From positions 954,001 to 1,018,000 of the forward strand of contig NZ_AUGD01000001.1 of assembly GCF_000426845.1 (NCBI RefSeq): a DNA stretch of 64,000 bases, given 5' to 3'. Shown piece after piece: positions 38,536 through 48,192 of the stretch. The DNA comes from Bradyrhizobium sp. in8p8. Lineage in GTDB: Bacteria; Pseudomonadota; Alphaproteobacteria; Rhizobiales; Xanthobacteraceae. The position numbers and the translations under genes are program-made. Below the pieces are notes generated by a model that made no database searches, had not been told where the DNA came from, and saw nothing but the letters and a program-made list of their open reading frames with translations. Within the stretch, counting starts at the first letter, position 1; the number at the start of each line of letters is the position of its first letter.

Positions 38536-41403
38536 ATGACGTCGACCCGCGACAAAGAGCTTGGTGCACGCCGCGAGCAGGGCCCGGACGCCCTGGTCGC
38601 GCTGAGCCAACTCGCGCTCGACCATATGGAGCAGGGTGTTTGCGTCTACGATGCCGACAATCGCATCTTGCTGGTCAATCAGCGTTACCTCTCCTTCTTC
38701 AACATGTCCGCCGACATCGTGCGCGTCGGCACGAGCTATCGAGAGGTGCTCGCGCACAGCGCCAGGCGCGGCAACTTCCCGGAAAGCGAGCTCGACGCGC
38801 TCTATTCGGCGCGGATCGCGCGGATCGCGGCCGGAAAGCCGTTCCGCACCGAGCAGCGGCTGGCGAGCGGCCTTGTCATGTCGCTCGAGCTGAAGCCTCT
38901 CCCCGGCGGCGGCTGGATGACGATCTGCGACGACGTCACCCGCCTCGCCCGGCTCGAGGCGGAATTGCGCGTGCAAACGGAGCGCAGCCAGCACGCGCTT
39001 GCGAACATGTCGCACGGTCTCATCATGTACGACGCCGACAGCCGCGTGGTCGTCTGCAACGAGCGCTTCCTCAACCTCTACAATCTCGATCCTGGAATCG
39101 TGAAGCCGGGCGTCTCGCACCGCGCGGTGCTCGACCATTGGATATCGCGCGGCAACCTGCCGGGGATGCCGGCCGACGAGTTTCACAGCTCGAGAATGGA
39201 GGACGTGCGCGCCAAAAGAGAAAAATCCCTGCTGGTGATGCGCTACGACGGACGCATGGTGCAGACGATCTCCCGCTTCCTGCCCGACGGCGGCTGGGTG
39301 ACCGTGCACGAGGACGTCACGGAGCGGCTGCAATACGAGGAAACGCTGAGGCAGCAGAACTTCATTCTCGATGCGGCGCTGGAGAACATGGCGCACGGGC
39401 TCGCCTTCTTCGACAGCGATATGCGCCTTCGCGTCTGCAATACCACCTACCGGAAGATCTACCGTCTGGCGCCGGAGGAGACCAGGCCCGGGACGCATCT
39501 CGCCGAGCTGATCGAGCGCTCGATGGCAAACGGCGCGTTCTCGTCCGAATACAGTCCGCAACAGCTGCTGGAAGCCGCAAGGACGAGCATTGCGAACCGC
39601 GATTCATCGCCGATGCGCCGGCACATGGCGGACGACACGATGATCTCGGTACGCTATTGCGCGCTGGCCGAAGGCGGCTTCGTCGCCACCTACGAGGACA
39701 TAACCGAGCGCGAGCGTGCCATCGAGCAGCTCAGCGAACAATATCGCCGCTTCGACGCCGCGCTGAACAACATGAGCCAGGGCCTGTGCATGCTCGATTC
39801 GAGCCTGCGCGTGATCGTCTGCAATCGCCGTTATCTCGAGATGTACGGACTGTCGCCGGAGATCGTTAAGCCCGGCGTCTCGATGCGAGAGATCATGGAC
39901 TACAGCTGCGAGCTCGGCATCCACCCGAACACGACCGGCGCCAAGCTCTATGCCGACTATGTCGAGCGGTTGCGCGAGGGCGAGCACACGCTGCATCGGC
40001 ACTTGAGCGACGGCCGCATCATCAAGCTCAATCACAAACGGATGGAGCACGGCGGCTGGGTCGTCACCTACGAGGACGTCACCGAGCGCCACAAGGCCCA
40101 GGCCCGGGTGGCGCACATGGCGCGGCACGATTCGCTCACCGACCTGCCCAATCGCACGCTGTTCCGCGAGAAGATGGCTGAGGGACTGAACCAGGTTGCG
40201 GTCGCCGGCGGCGCCATGGCCGTGCTTTGCTTCGACCTCGACAACTTCAAGACCGTCAACGACCGCCTCGGCCACGCCGCAGGCGATCGCCTGCTGCGCT
40301 GGGTCGCAGCGCAGCTGAAAGCGAACGTCGGCGAACACGATACCGTCGCGCGCCTCGGCGGCGACGAGTTCGCCGTCCTGCAGCGCGGACCACAGCCGCA
40401 ATCGGCTGAGGAGCTCGCCCGCCGTCTCGTCGACATCATCGGTCATCCTCCGCCGCTGGAAAGTCAATCAGTCCATGTCGGCGTGTCTGTCGGTATTGCG
40501 ATCGCACCTGACCACGGGCTCGACGCGGACGAGCTGATGAAGTGCGCCGACCTCGCGCTGTACCAGGCCAAGGCCAGGGGACGCGGAATCTATCAGCTGT
40601 TCGAGCCCGAGATGGAGGAAAAAGCACGCAGCCGGCACGCGCTCGAGCAGGATCTGGGTGGCGCGCTCGAAGGTCGTCAGTTCCACCTGGTGTTCCAGCC
40701 GCAGATGCGGCTCGATTCTTCCGAGCTCACCGGCTTCGAGGCATTGCTGCGCTGGAGACATCCCTCACGCGGCATCGTTTCTCCCGCCGAGTTCATTCCG
40801 ATTGCGGAGGAGAACGGGCTGATCGTGCCGATCGGCGAATGGGTGCTGCGCACGGCCTGCGCGGTCGCCGCGTCCTGGCCCGGCGTCGCCGTTGCGGTGA
40901 ACCTGTCTCCGGTGCAGTTCCGCTCGCGCGGGTTGGTCGGGATGGTCACCAGCGCGCTTGCAGAAGCCGGCCTGCCGCCGCAACGGCTCGAGCTCGAGGT
41001 GACCGAGACGGCGCTGCTCGATGACAGCGAGGCGACGATCGAGATCCTGCACCAGCTTCGCGCGCTAGGAGTGCGCGTCAGCCTCGACGATTTCGGCGTC
41101 GGCTATTCATCGCTGAGCTACTTACGAAAATTTCCTTTCGACCGCATCAAGATCGACCGCTCCTTCGTCGGCACGCTCGGGGAGAGCCCGGAGAGCGTTG
41201 CGATCGTCCGCACCATCGCAAGCCTCGGCTCAGTGCTGGGCGTCGAGACCACGGCGGAGGGGGTGGAGACGGAAGAGCAACTCGACTTCGTCCGCGAATG
41301 CGGCTGCACCGCCGTCCAAGGCTATTATTTCGGCAAGCCATGTCTCGCATCCGACGTCGGCCGCACCATCGAGACACTGAGCATGGTCCGGCGCGTGGCC
41401 TGA
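38536..41403 (+). CDS. Four-PAS diguanylate cyclase/phosphodiesterase (PAS x4-GGDEF-EAL)
   Basis: This 955-residue cytoplasmic protein has four tandem PAS domains (about 20-525). Each opens with a variant of NMxxGLxxYDxxxRxxxCNxRY, as in NMSHGLIMYDADSRVVVCNE. GGDEF (intact GGDEF at 608-612) and EAL (intact at 735-737, with DDFGVGYSSL and KIDRSF) follow. Both active sites look competent, so it may make and break cyclic di-GMP, gated by the PAS array. No membrane segments. The ATG at 38536 is preferred over a TTG seven codons earlier. Monocistronic; ligand unknown. Confidence 0.94.
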   Translation: MTSTRDKELGARREQGPDALVALSQLALDHMEQGVCVYDADNRILLVNQRYLSFFNMSADIVRVGTSYREVLAHSARRGNFPESELDALYSARIARIAAGKPFRTEQRLASGLVMSLELKPLPGGGWMTICDDVTRLARLEAELRVQTERSQHALANMSHGLIMYDADSRVVVCNERFLNLYNLDPGIVKPGVSHRAVLDHWISRGNLPGMPADEFHSSRMEDVRAKREKSLLVMRYDGRMVQTISRFLPDGGWVTVHEDVTERLQYEETLRQQNFILDAALENMAHGLAFFDSDMRLRVCNTTYRKIYRLAPEETRPGTHLAELIERSMANGAFSSEYSPQQLLEAARTSIANRDSSPMRRHMADDTMISVRYCALAEGGFVATYEDITERERAIEQLSEQYRRFDAALNNMSQGLCMLDSSLRVIVCNRRYLEMYGLSPEIVKPGVSMREIMDYSCELGIHPNTTGAKLYADYVERLREGEHTLHRHLSDGRIIKLNHKRMEHGGWVVTYEDVTERHKAQARVAHMARHDSLTDLPNRTLFREKMAEGLNQVAVAGGAMAVLCFDLDNFKTVNDRLGHAAGDRLLRWVAAQLKANVGEHDTVARLGGDEFAVLQRGPQPQSAEELARRLVDIIGHPPPLESQSVHVGVSVGIAIAPDHGLDADELMKCADLALYQAKARGRGIYQLFEPEMEEKARSRHALEQDLGGALEGRQFHLVFQPQMRLDSSELTGFEALLRWRHPSRGIVSPAEFIPIAEENGLIVPIGEWVLRTACAVAASWPGVAVAVNLSPVQFRSRGLVGMVTSALAEAGLPPQRLELEVTETALLDDSEATIEILHQLRALGVRVSLDDFGVGYSSLSYLRKFPFDRIKIDRSFVGTLGESPESVAIVRTIASLGSVLGVETTAEGVETEEQLDFVRECGCTAVQGYYFGKPCLASDVGRTIETLSMVRRVA

Positions 41404-41607
41404 CCGCTTCCCGGCGCCAAATTCCGTCACTCGGCACGAAGCCTGACGACGAATTGTCGCACAGACCGGCTTTGCCGACATTGCCCCACCGGCTTCCTCA
41501 CAGGGCGTGCGCAATGTGCTTTTCTTCTCTCTTGATTTCAGGAACAATCGCCTCACAAGAACGAGAGGCGGCGGTGCCAGAGACGCTGCTGCGAGGGAGG
41601 GGTTTCA

Positions 41608-42585
41608 ATGTCGGGACACGGGCTGAAGACGATCGCATTTGCCACGCTGTACGCTGTGATGGGCGCATTGCTCCCCACTGCGGTCAGCGCGCAGGACTAT
41701 CCCACCAAGCCGATCACGTTGATCGTGCCGTGGCCGGCCGGCGGATCGACCGACATCTCGATGCGCGCGATCGCCGACAGTGCTTCGAAGACCCTGGGGC
41801 AGCCGATCGTCATCGACAACAAGGCGGGCGGCGGCGGCACGGTCGGACCTGCGACCATGGCGGCGGCGGCGAAGCCGGACGGCTACACCATCTCGCAAAT
41901 CCCAATCACGGTATTCCGTCTTCCGCTGATGCAGGAGGTGTCGTGGGATCCAGCGAAGGATTTCACCTACATCGTCCATCTCACCGGCTACACCTTCGGT
42001 GTGACGACCAGCGCGGAATCGCAGTTCAAGAGCTGGAAGGACGTGGTCGAGTTCGCCAAGGCGAATCCGGGCAAGGTGACCTACGCCACGCCCGGCGCCG
42101 GCACTTCGCTGCATATCGGGATGGAGCAGATCGCCGGGATGGCCGGCATCAAGCTGACGCAGGTGCCGTTCAAGGGAGGTGCAGAGACCAATGCCGCCGT
42201 GCTCGGTAAGCATACCATGCTTCAGGCTGATTCCACGGGATGGCGACCGCTGGTCGACGCGGGCAAGCTGCGGCTGCTGATGGTGTGGACCGGCGCCCGC
42301 TCGCCGAATTACCCCGATGTGCCGACACTGAAGGAGCTCGGCTATCCCATGGTCTATGATTCTCCGTTCGGCATCGCCGGCCCGAAGGGCATGGATCCCA
42401 AGATCGTCGGCAAGTTGCACGATGCCTTCAAGAAGGCCCTCGAGGACCCCGCGGTGATCGCGACGCTCGCCAAATACGACATGGTGCCGAACTACAAGAA
42501 CACTGAGGACTACAAGAAGTTCGTCGTCGAGGTCACGGATTCCGAGCGCAAGGTGATCAACACGCTCGGGCTGGCGAAGAAGTAG
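41608..42585 (+). CDS. tctC: Tripartite tricarboxylate transporter substrate-binding protein (TctC/Bug family)
   Basis: This 325-residue protein has a Sec signal (LKTIAFATLYAVMGALLPTAVSA). The Bug-family N-terminus YPTKPITLIVPWPAGGSTD is followed by VIDNKAGGGGTVGPATMA and YATPGAGTSLHIGMEQ. It binds a carboxylate in the periplasm for the TctAB channel encoded just downstream. GGGAGGGG precedes the ATG. The gene is separated from tctB by a repeat element. Confidence 0.94.
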   Translation: MSGHGLKTIAFATLYAVMGALLPTAVSAQDYPTKPITLIVPWPAGGSTDISMRAIADSASKTLGQPIVIDNKAGGGGTVGPATMAAAAKPDGYTISQIPITVFRLPLMQEVSWDPAKDFTYIVHLTGYTFGVTTSAESQFKSWKDVVEFAKANPGKVTYATPGAGTSLHIGMEQIAGMAGIKLTQVPFKGGAETNAAVLGKHTMLQADSTGWRPLVDAGKLRLLMVWTGARSPNYPDVPTLKELGYPMVYDSPFGIAGPKGMDPKIVGKLHDAFKKALEDPAVIATLAKYDMVPNYKNTEDYKKFVVEVTDSERKVINTLGLAKK

Positions 42586-42603
42586 GGTTCGGCTGCCTGC
42601 CAC

Positions 42604-42735
42604 AGATGCTGACGTCATCCTGAGGTGAGCCGCACTGGCGGCTCGCCTCGAAGGATGGACCGGGCACGGTCGCCCCTTCGAGGGCCTCGCTACGACCCGC
42701 CACCTCAAGGACAACGGCTTCGCCGCTGCGTTCGG
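42604..42735. repeat. Interspersed repeat, TCATCCTGAGGTG/CCTCGAAGGATGG family, within the tct operon
   Basis: The 177-bp tctC-tctB gap holds an element starting GACGTCATCCTGAGGTGAGC, with CGCCTCGAAGGATGGACC, and ending CCACCTCAAGGACAACGG ... GGGTGACGG. The ends are imperfect inverted copies. It is probably a genus-specific repeat and could uncouple the binding protein from its channel genes. Confidence 0.65.
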
Positions 42736-42762
42736 GTGACGGTGACCCATAAGGTTCGTCAT

Positions 42763-43248
42763 ATGAACAACGACACCAATGTCAAACTCCGCCTCAGCAA
42801 CTCCGAGCTCTGGGGCGGGCTGATCGGGCTTGCACTCGGCGGCTTCGTGATCTGGTCGGGGCTGAAGCTCAGGCTCGGCACCATCAACGATCCCGGCTCC
42901 GGCTACGTGCTGTTCTACACCGGAATCCTGATGTGCGTGTTCGCGAGCGCCATCATCGTCTCGGCGATCACCGAGGGCGGGCCGACACTGGCCTCACGCT
43001 GGGAGAATGTGCGCTGGAGCAAGCCGCTTCTCCTCATCGCCTGCCTCATCGCATTCTCCCTCGCCCTTGAGCCGTTGGGCTTCCTGTTGTCGTCGATCCC
43101 GTTGATGCTGCTGCTGTTGCGCCTGATCGATCCCGTGCGCTGGACGCTGGCGGTTCCGATCGCCGTGCTGGTGCCGGTCTGCATGTGGTGGGTGCTCAAG
43201 CGCCTGCTCTTGATCCAGTTGCCCTCAGGCCTGTTCGGGATCGGCTGA
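42763..43248 (+). CDS. tctB: Tripartite tricarboxylate transporter small membrane subunit TctB
   Basis: This 161-residue protein has four hydrophobic segments (for example LWGGLIGLALGGFVIWSGL and PLLLIACLIAFSLALEPLGF) and the TctB pattern RLGTINDPGSGYVLFYTGIL. The ATG at 42763 gives MNNDTNVKLRLS; the longer frame reads through a repeat. tctA follows 3 bases after the stop. Inner-membrane partner of TctA. Confidence 0.9.
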   Translation: MNNDTNVKLRLSNSELWGGLIGLALGGFVIWSGLKLRLGTINDPGSGYVLFYTGILMCVFASAIIVSAITEGGPTLASRWENVRWSKPLLLIACLIAFSLALEPLGFLLSSIPLMLLLLRLIDPVRWTLAVPIAVLVPVCMWWVLKRLLLIQLPSGLFGIG

Positions 43249-43251
43249 CCC

Positions 43252-44760
43252 ATGGATACGCTCGTCAACGTCGCCCATGGTTTCGGCGTCGCGCTGCTGC
43301 CGATCAACCTGCTCTATTGCTTCATCGGCGTCTTCATCGGCACTCTGGTCGGCGTGCTGCCAGGCATCGGGCCGATCTCGGCGATGTCGCTGCTGCTGCC
43401 GGTGACGCTCTCCGGGACGCCCGAATCCGGCATCATCATGATGGCCGGCATCTATTACGGCTCAATGTATGGCGGATCAACCACCTCGATCCTGGTCAAC
43501 ATCCCCGGCGAGGCGGCTTCCGTCGTCACCTGCATCGACGGCCACCAGATGGCGAAGCAGGGGCGTGCCGGTCCCGCGCTCGGCATCTCCGCTTTCGGCT
43601 CCTTCGCCGCCGGCACGTTTGCGCTGATCGCCTTGATGCTGGTCGCGCCGAAGCTTGCCAGCGTTGCCATCGCATTCGGTCCGGCCGAGTATTTCAGCCT
43701 GATGGTGCTCGGCCTCGTCGTGCTCACCTTCCTGACGCAGGGCTCGATGCCTAAGGCACTGTTGATGGCATGCATCGGCGTCGTGCTCGGGCTGGTAGGG
43801 CTCGACAGCATCACCGCGCAGCCGCGGCTGACCTTCGGCCGCATGGAGCTGATCGACGGCATCGGCCTGGTGCCGGTGGTGATGGGCCTGTTCGGTGTTG
43901 CCGAGGTGCTGCTCAACACCGAGCAGGCGATCAAGCGCGACATCATCAACACCAAGATCACTCATCTCTTGCCCACCAGGAAGGACTGGAAGGCGAGCGC
44001 GGGTCCGGTCGGCCGCGGCACCGTCCTCGGCTTCTTCCTCGGCATCCTGCCGGGCGGCGGCGCGGTGGTGGCCTCATTCGCCTCCTACGCGCTGGAGAAG
44101 CGCCTGTCGAAGACGCCCGAGCGTTTCGGCCATGGCGCGATCGAGGGCGTCGCCGGGCCCGAGTCGGCCAACAACGCCGCGGCGGGCGGCGCCTTCATTC
44201 CGTTGATGACGCTTGGCATCCCCCCGAATGTGGTGATGGCACTGCTACTCGGGGCGTTCGTCATTCACGGGCTGCAGCCCGGACCGCTGCTGATCACGCA
44301 AAACCCCGGCCTGTTCTGGGGCATCGTGGCCAGCATGTATATCGGCAACGTCATGCTGCTGATCCTGAACCTGCCGATGATCGGCATGTGGGTGCAGCTG
44401 CTCAAGCTGCCCTACAACATCCTGTTCCCACTGATCATCCTGTTCACGATCCTCGGCGTGTACTGCTCGAGCAACAACGTGTTCGACGTCTATGTGATGA
44501 TCGCGTTCGGGATCATCGGCTATTTCATGCGCAAGCTCGGCTTCGAGCCGGCACCATTGGTGCTCGCCTTCGTGCTGGGGCCGATGATGGAGAACAATCT
44601 GCGCAAGTCGCTGATCCTGTCGCAGGGCGATCTCTGGACCTTCGTGCAGCGTCCGATCTCGGGGGCGTGTCTTGCGTTCGCGCTGGTGCTGCTGATCGCG
44701 CCGCTGTTGCCCGCGCTGCGCAAGAAGCGCGAGCTCGTTGCGCTGGACGAGGGGGCGTGA
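43252..44760 (+). CDS. tctA: Tripartite tricarboxylate transporter large membrane subunit TctA
   Basis: This 502-residue protein has about 12 membrane helices and the TctA signatures GTLVGVLPGIGPISAMSLLL, YYGSMYGGSTTSILVNIPGE and LGILPGGGAVVASFASYALE. Ion-coupled uptake of a carboxylate in the inner membrane. Only 3 bases separate it from tctB. The substrate is not predictable from the sequence. Confidence 0.95.
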   Translation: MDTLVNVAHGFGVALLPINLLYCFIGVFIGTLVGVLPGIGPISAMSLLLPVTLSGTPESGIIMMAGIYYGSMYGGSTTSILVNIPGEAASVVTCIDGHQMAKQGRAGPALGISAFGSFAAGTFALIALMLVAPKLASVAIAFGPAEYFSLMVLGLVVLTFLTQGSMPKALLMACIGVVLGLVGLDSITAQPRLTFGRMELIDGIGLVPVVMGLFGVAEVLLNTEQAIKRDIINTKITHLLPTRKDWKASAGPVGRGTVLGFFLGILPGGGAVVASFASYALEKRLSKTPERFGHGAIEGVAGPESANNAAAGGAFIPLMTLGIPPNVVMALLLGAFVIHGLQPGPLLITQNPGLFWGIVASMYIGNVMLLILNLPMIGMWVQLLKLPYNILFPLIILFTILGVYCSSNNVFDVYVMIAFGIIGYFMRKLGFEPAPLVLAFVLGPMMENNLRKSLILSQGDLWTFVQRPISGACLAFALVLLIAPLLPALRKKRELVALDEGA

Positions 44761-44765
44761 GGAAC

Positions 44766-44852
44766 CTGCAGGGTGGATGAGCCGAAGGCGTAGTCCACCT
44801 CTCCCTCCAAGGAGGCCAACGCGGTGCGTTACGCCTTCGGCGAAGCCACTTG
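44766..44852. repeat. GGGTGGATGAGCCGAAGGCGTAG-type intergenic repeat
   Basis: CAGGGTGGATGAGCCGAAGGCGTA and, inverted, GCGTTACGCCTTCGGCGAAG flank a short AGGAGG-containing core between the convergent tctA and EAL genes. Related pieces occur at 1755 and 15422. Confidence 0.45.
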
Positions 44853-44858
44853 CGGCTC

Positions 44859-46553
44859 TTACCCCGCCGCAGGCAGCGCGCTGTCCGGCGGAGCGCCCCA
44901 TGGGCGGTCGGCCGAGGCAAGCCCGATCAGACGGCCCTGGATGTAGTCGCAGCCCCAGTCGCGCAGCATGCTCGCTGCTTCTTCATCCTGCACCCATTCG
45001 GCGACGGTCTTGATGTCGAGGCGGCGGGCGAGATCGATCAGGGTCTGCACGAAGGCGCGGTCGTCGGCGGAATGGGTGATGTTCTGCACGAATGCGCCGT
45101 CGATCTTCACGATATCCACGCCGAGCTTGCGCAGATTGCGGAACGAGGTGTAGCCGGCACCGAAATCGTCGATGGCGATACGGCTGCCGAAATGCTTGAG
45201 GCGGCTGACGAAGGCACGGACATCGTCGATGTCCTGGATCGCGACCGTCTCCGTGATCTCGATGATCAGCCGCTCGGCAACACCGGGATGGGCCAGCATC
45301 AGCGATTCGATCCCCGCCCACCAGTCCGGATCCATCGTCGTATCAGGCGAGATGTTGAGGCTGAGGCAGACGTCGGGTGCGGCTGCGAGCTCGGCGACCA
45401 CGAGTTCGAGCACGCGATGATCGACCAGGCGGATCAGGCCGAGCCGCTCGGCGACCGGCACGATGTCGGGCGCGAGCAGCACCTGGCCGTTGCCCTGGTC
45501 CATCCGCACCAGGCATTCATGGAATGCGCGCTCGCGCGAGACGGCCGAGACCACGGGCTCATAGGCGAGCCTGATGCGCCGCTCGTTGAGCGCAGTGACG
45601 ATCTCGTCGGTGACGCGGATGTTGACCCGGCGCTGCGCGTCGCGCGCAGCATCCGGACGCCATGCCGCGAACGAGCCGGCGCGGCGGCGCTTGGCAGCGT
45701 CAAGCGTCTCATGGGCGCGATTGACGGCTTCATCGGTGTTGCGGGCATAGCGCGGCAGGCTGACCGCGCCGATCGACGCGGTGACCGAGACCGGGCCTGA
45801 TTTCGTCGGCACCACGTCGGTGCGGATGCCGGCGAGGAAGCGCTCCGCCGCAACGTTCATGTCGTCGACGGTACAGTTCTTGAGGATCAGGCCGAACTTG
45901 TTGCCTGAGAAGCGACCAAGCACGTCGCCGCCGCGCAGACGCGCGCGAATCCGCTTGGCGACATCGAGGATCACGGCATCGGCGACATCGAAGCCGAAGG
46001 CATCGTTGACCCGGGCGAGATGATCGATCCCGACCAGCATGAAGGCGGCGGTCGAACGGAAGCGGGTCGCCTCCTCGATCGCCTCTGCCAGCGCGCCGAG
46101 CAGATGGGAGCGGTTGAGCTCGCCGGTCAACGGATCGAGCCGGGCCAGCTTGGCCAGTTCTTCGTCGCGGGCGTGACGCTCGTTGTTGATGCGGACAGCA
46201 CCGATCGCACGCGTGGGGCGGCCATCGGGGCCTGCGAACCAGCGGCCGGTCTCCTCCACCCAGACCACGGGGTCGGAGGCGTTCATGCGTACGCCATACT
46301 CAACCCGGTACGGCGTGCCATCGGCGCCGTGCACGGCGGAGGTCTGCGCCAGAGCTGCGCTCCGCAGCGTTTGCGCGGGCTCGATCAGCTTGGCGAATTC
46401 GGCGCCGGTCGCCAGCCGCTCGGCCGGAATACCGGGAAAGATGCTGGTGACCTGCTCGCCCCAGGCGATGGAATCGCTGGCGATGTCCCAGGCGAACACG
46501 GCCTGGCCAAGCGCGGCCAGGATGTCTGAGGCTTGCGGCAGTGTGGGGATCAA
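44859..46553 (-). CDS. PAS-GGDEF-EAL protein with degenerate GGDEF site
   Basis: The TTG at 46553 (GAGG six bases upstream) gives 564 residues, a better fit than the long upstream frame. A PAS-like N-domain (LGQAVFAWDIASDSIAWG) precedes a GGDEF domain whose active site reads GRFSGNKFGLI, so Gly-Asp-Glu are lost and cyclase activity is unlikely. In the EAL domain the signature is FHECLVRM (ECL), but NIS, EITET, DDFGAGYTSF and KIDGAF are kept, so cyclic di-GMP binding or hydrolysis remains possible. Soluble; divergent from a small hypothetical gene. Confidence 0.85.
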   Translation of the reverse strand: MIPTLPQASDILAALGQAVFAWDIASDSIAWGEQVTSIFPGIPAERLATGAEFAKLIEPAQTLRSAALAQTSAVHGADGTPYRVEYGVRMNASDPVVWVEETGRWFAGPDGRPTRAIGAVRINNERHARDEELAKLARLDPLTGELNRSHLLGALAEAIEEATRFRSTAAFMLVGIDHLARVNDAFGFDVADAVILDVAKRIRARLRGGDVLGRFSGNKFGLILKNCTVDDMNVAAERFLAGIRTDVVPTKSGPVSVTASIGAVSLPRYARNTDEAVNRAHETLDAAKRRRAGSFAAWRPDAARDAQRRVNIRVTDEIVTALNERRIRLAYEPVVSAVSRERAFHECLVRMDQGNGQVLLAPDIVPVAERLGLIRLVDHRVLELVVAELAAAPDVCLSLNISPDTTMDPDWWAGIESLMLAHPGVAERLIIEITETVAIQDIDDVRAFVSRLKHFGSRIAIDDFGAGYTSFRNLRKLGVDIVKIDGAFVQNITHSADDRAFVQTLIDLARRLDIKTVAEWVQDEEAASMLRDWGCDYIQGRLIGLASADRPWGAPPDSALPAAG

Positions 46554-46774
46554 AATCGCCTCGTTTCGGGACAGTGGAGAAGTCCTGAGCCGGCACAGGA
46601 TAGAGCCAGATTCGCCCCCGACCCTAGGCAAAGTTGATAAACAATTTGGAAACCACGTTTCCCCGGCGTGGGGAACCAAGCCGGCCCGGCCGGCATAGGC
46701 CTTGCGAGTACAGGACTCGCACCGGCGCTCGCGTCCCGAAACGCGACAATCTCGCCGGGTCAACGGTGAATGCG

Positions 46775-47035
46775 ATGTTGAGTACCGATGGGTCTGACGC
46801 GGCGGACAACGGCACGGGCACGGCTCTGGTGGCGGTGATGCCGACGTTGCAATGGGTTCACAAGGCGCCCCTGCCGCGGCCCGACCCCAGCTTCATCACT
46901 CAGCTCATCGCCAACGCCGAATGTCCGCCCCAGACGAGCCGATTCCGCCGTGCCTCTTCCGAGGATGCGCGGACGGCGTATGGCAGCAAGCGTCCGCTCG
47001 GAAGTGTCGCCGCACGAACCCGGCAGGTGGCCTGA
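46775..47035 (+). CDS. Small conserved hypothetical protein
   Basis: This 86-residue frame starts MLSTDGSDAADNGTG and contains ALVAVMPTLQWVHKAPLPRP and DPSFITQLIANAE, then an Arg-rich tail ending RTRQVA. I recognise this as the type of short protein seen repeatedly in Bradyrhizobium genomes, with no known function. An in-frame GTG at 46766 is an alternative start. It has no signal peptide or membrane segment and stands alone. Confidence 0.65.
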   Translation: MLSTDGSDAADNGTGTALVAVMPTLQWVHKAPLPRPDPSFITQLIANAECPPQTSRFRRASSEDARTAYGSKRPLGSVAARTRQVA

Positions 47036-47041
47036 GGCCGA

Positions 47042-47701
47042 TCAGCGCGGCGGCGTATCAGACGCGGGTGGCGTACCGTTGCCCGGCTGAAGATGGGGCG
47101 AGGGTATTTCCGGCGAGGGAGCGCCCTGCGCCGGCTTCGGTGCGGGATGATCCATCAGCACGGACTCGGCGACGGATTGCGCCGAGGGGGCGGGCGGCTC
47201 TACCGGTGCCGGCGCCGGTTGCGGCGCGATCACCGGCTCGAACCTGGAGGGAGCCTCCGCATCATCCGCCGGCGTCTCCGCCTTGCGCTTGACCTTGCGT
47301 GGCGCGGGTACTGTCGTCTCGGCGACATAGGTGACGCGCCGGCGCGTACGCTGGGCAATGCCGCCGAGGAAGTCGGCCATCGCCAGCAGCACCAGCAGGA
47401 AAAAGGTGGAGTTGCCGAATTTGGGCCACATCACGAATTCGGCCGCAGCAGCACCGAACACGATCAGCGACAGCAAGTGATCCATCAGGAATTTCGAGCC
47501 GGGCCGCGCGCCCTTGACCACTTCGAGCAGCAGCAACACCACGCCCAATGCGAGCAGGAGGTCGGCGAGTGTGACCGGCCAGGTCTCGCCGGACATCATC
47601 GGCACCGTGAACAGCACGTCCGTAAAGGACACGGTCGGCATCAGGAAGGCGATGATGTTGTAGACCGCGAGCGGAATCAGAAGCAGCGGGAAACCGACCA
47701 T
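47042..47701 (-). CDS. Conserved hypothetical integral membrane protein with Pro-rich tail
   Basis: The ATG at 47701 (GAGAAGG upstream) gives 219 residues; a GTG at 47776 is possible. Four hydrophobic helices lie in the first 130 residues (VGFPLLLIPLAVYNIIAFLM, LADLLLALGVVLLLLEVV, LLSLIVFGAAAAEFVMW, FFLLVLLAMADFLGGI). A cytoplasmic or periplasmic tail of about 85 residues rich in Pro, Ala and Glu follows. Function unknown. Confidence 0.8.
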   Translation of the reverse strand: MVGFPLLLIPLAVYNIIAFLMPTVSFTDVLFTVPMMSGETWPVTLADLLLALGVVLLLLEVVKGARPGSKFLMDHLLSLIVFGAAAAEFVMWPKFGNSTFFLLVLLAMADFLGGIAQRTRRRVTYVAETTVPAPRKVKRKAETPADDAEAPSRFEPVIAPQPAPAPVEPPAPSAQSVAESVLMDHPAPKPAQGAPSPEIPSPHLQPGNGTPPASDTPPR

Positions 47702-47801
47702 CGGCGAGATGCCTTCTCGATCAAGATATCCGGACAGAACAATGCAGCGGCGAAGCATTCGCTCCGCCGCCGTCACCGTCTAGCTCATGGGTTGGCCGAA
47801 A

Positions 47802-47828
47802 TCAGGCGGGCCTAATCCTCCCGCCTGA
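47802..47828 (-). terminator. Candidate terminator after rpmF
   Basis: A 9-bp perfect stem, TCAGGCGGG/CCCGCCTGA, with a 9-base loop lies 16 bases past the rpmF stop. On the minus strand it is followed by only a short T run (TTTC), so termination may be weak. Confidence 0.45.
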
Positions 47829-47843
47829 AGAAAGATCCTGCCC

Positions 47844-48026
47844 TCAGGACTCTTTCTTCTTCAGGACCTGACGGCCCTTGTACATGCCGGTCTTGAGGTC
47901 GAGATGGTGCGGACGACGGAGCTCGCCGGAGTCCTTGTCTTCCACATAGGTCGGCTTCTTGATGGCGTCTGCCGAGCGGCGCATGCCACGGCGCGACGGC
48001 GAGGTTTTTCTTCTCGGAACGGCCAT
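47844..48026 (-). CDS. rpmF: 50S ribosomal protein L32
   Basis: This 60-residue basic protein starts [20 protein letters not shown], the standard L32 N-terminus, and ends [10 protein letters not shown]. The zinc-binding cysteines found in some L32 proteins are absent, as is usual in alphaproteobacteria. GAGGAT precedes the ATG by six bases. Confidence 0.97.
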   Translation of the reverse strand: MAVPRRKTSPSRRGMRRSADAIKKPTYVEDKDSGELRRPHHLDLKTGMYKGRQVLKKKES

Positions 48027-48192
48027 TTCAATATCCTCTAGGGATTGGTGTTCAGGGCATCGTCCGCGAAGGACGGCTCAGCACCCGCAATACGAGGCGA
48101 GCTGAATGCCGATCAAGGCCGGGCTTATAGAGGAAGGCAGGCCGTAAAGCTAGGCTCTTGGGCCGGAAAATACGCCCGGAATGGGTCCGAAA

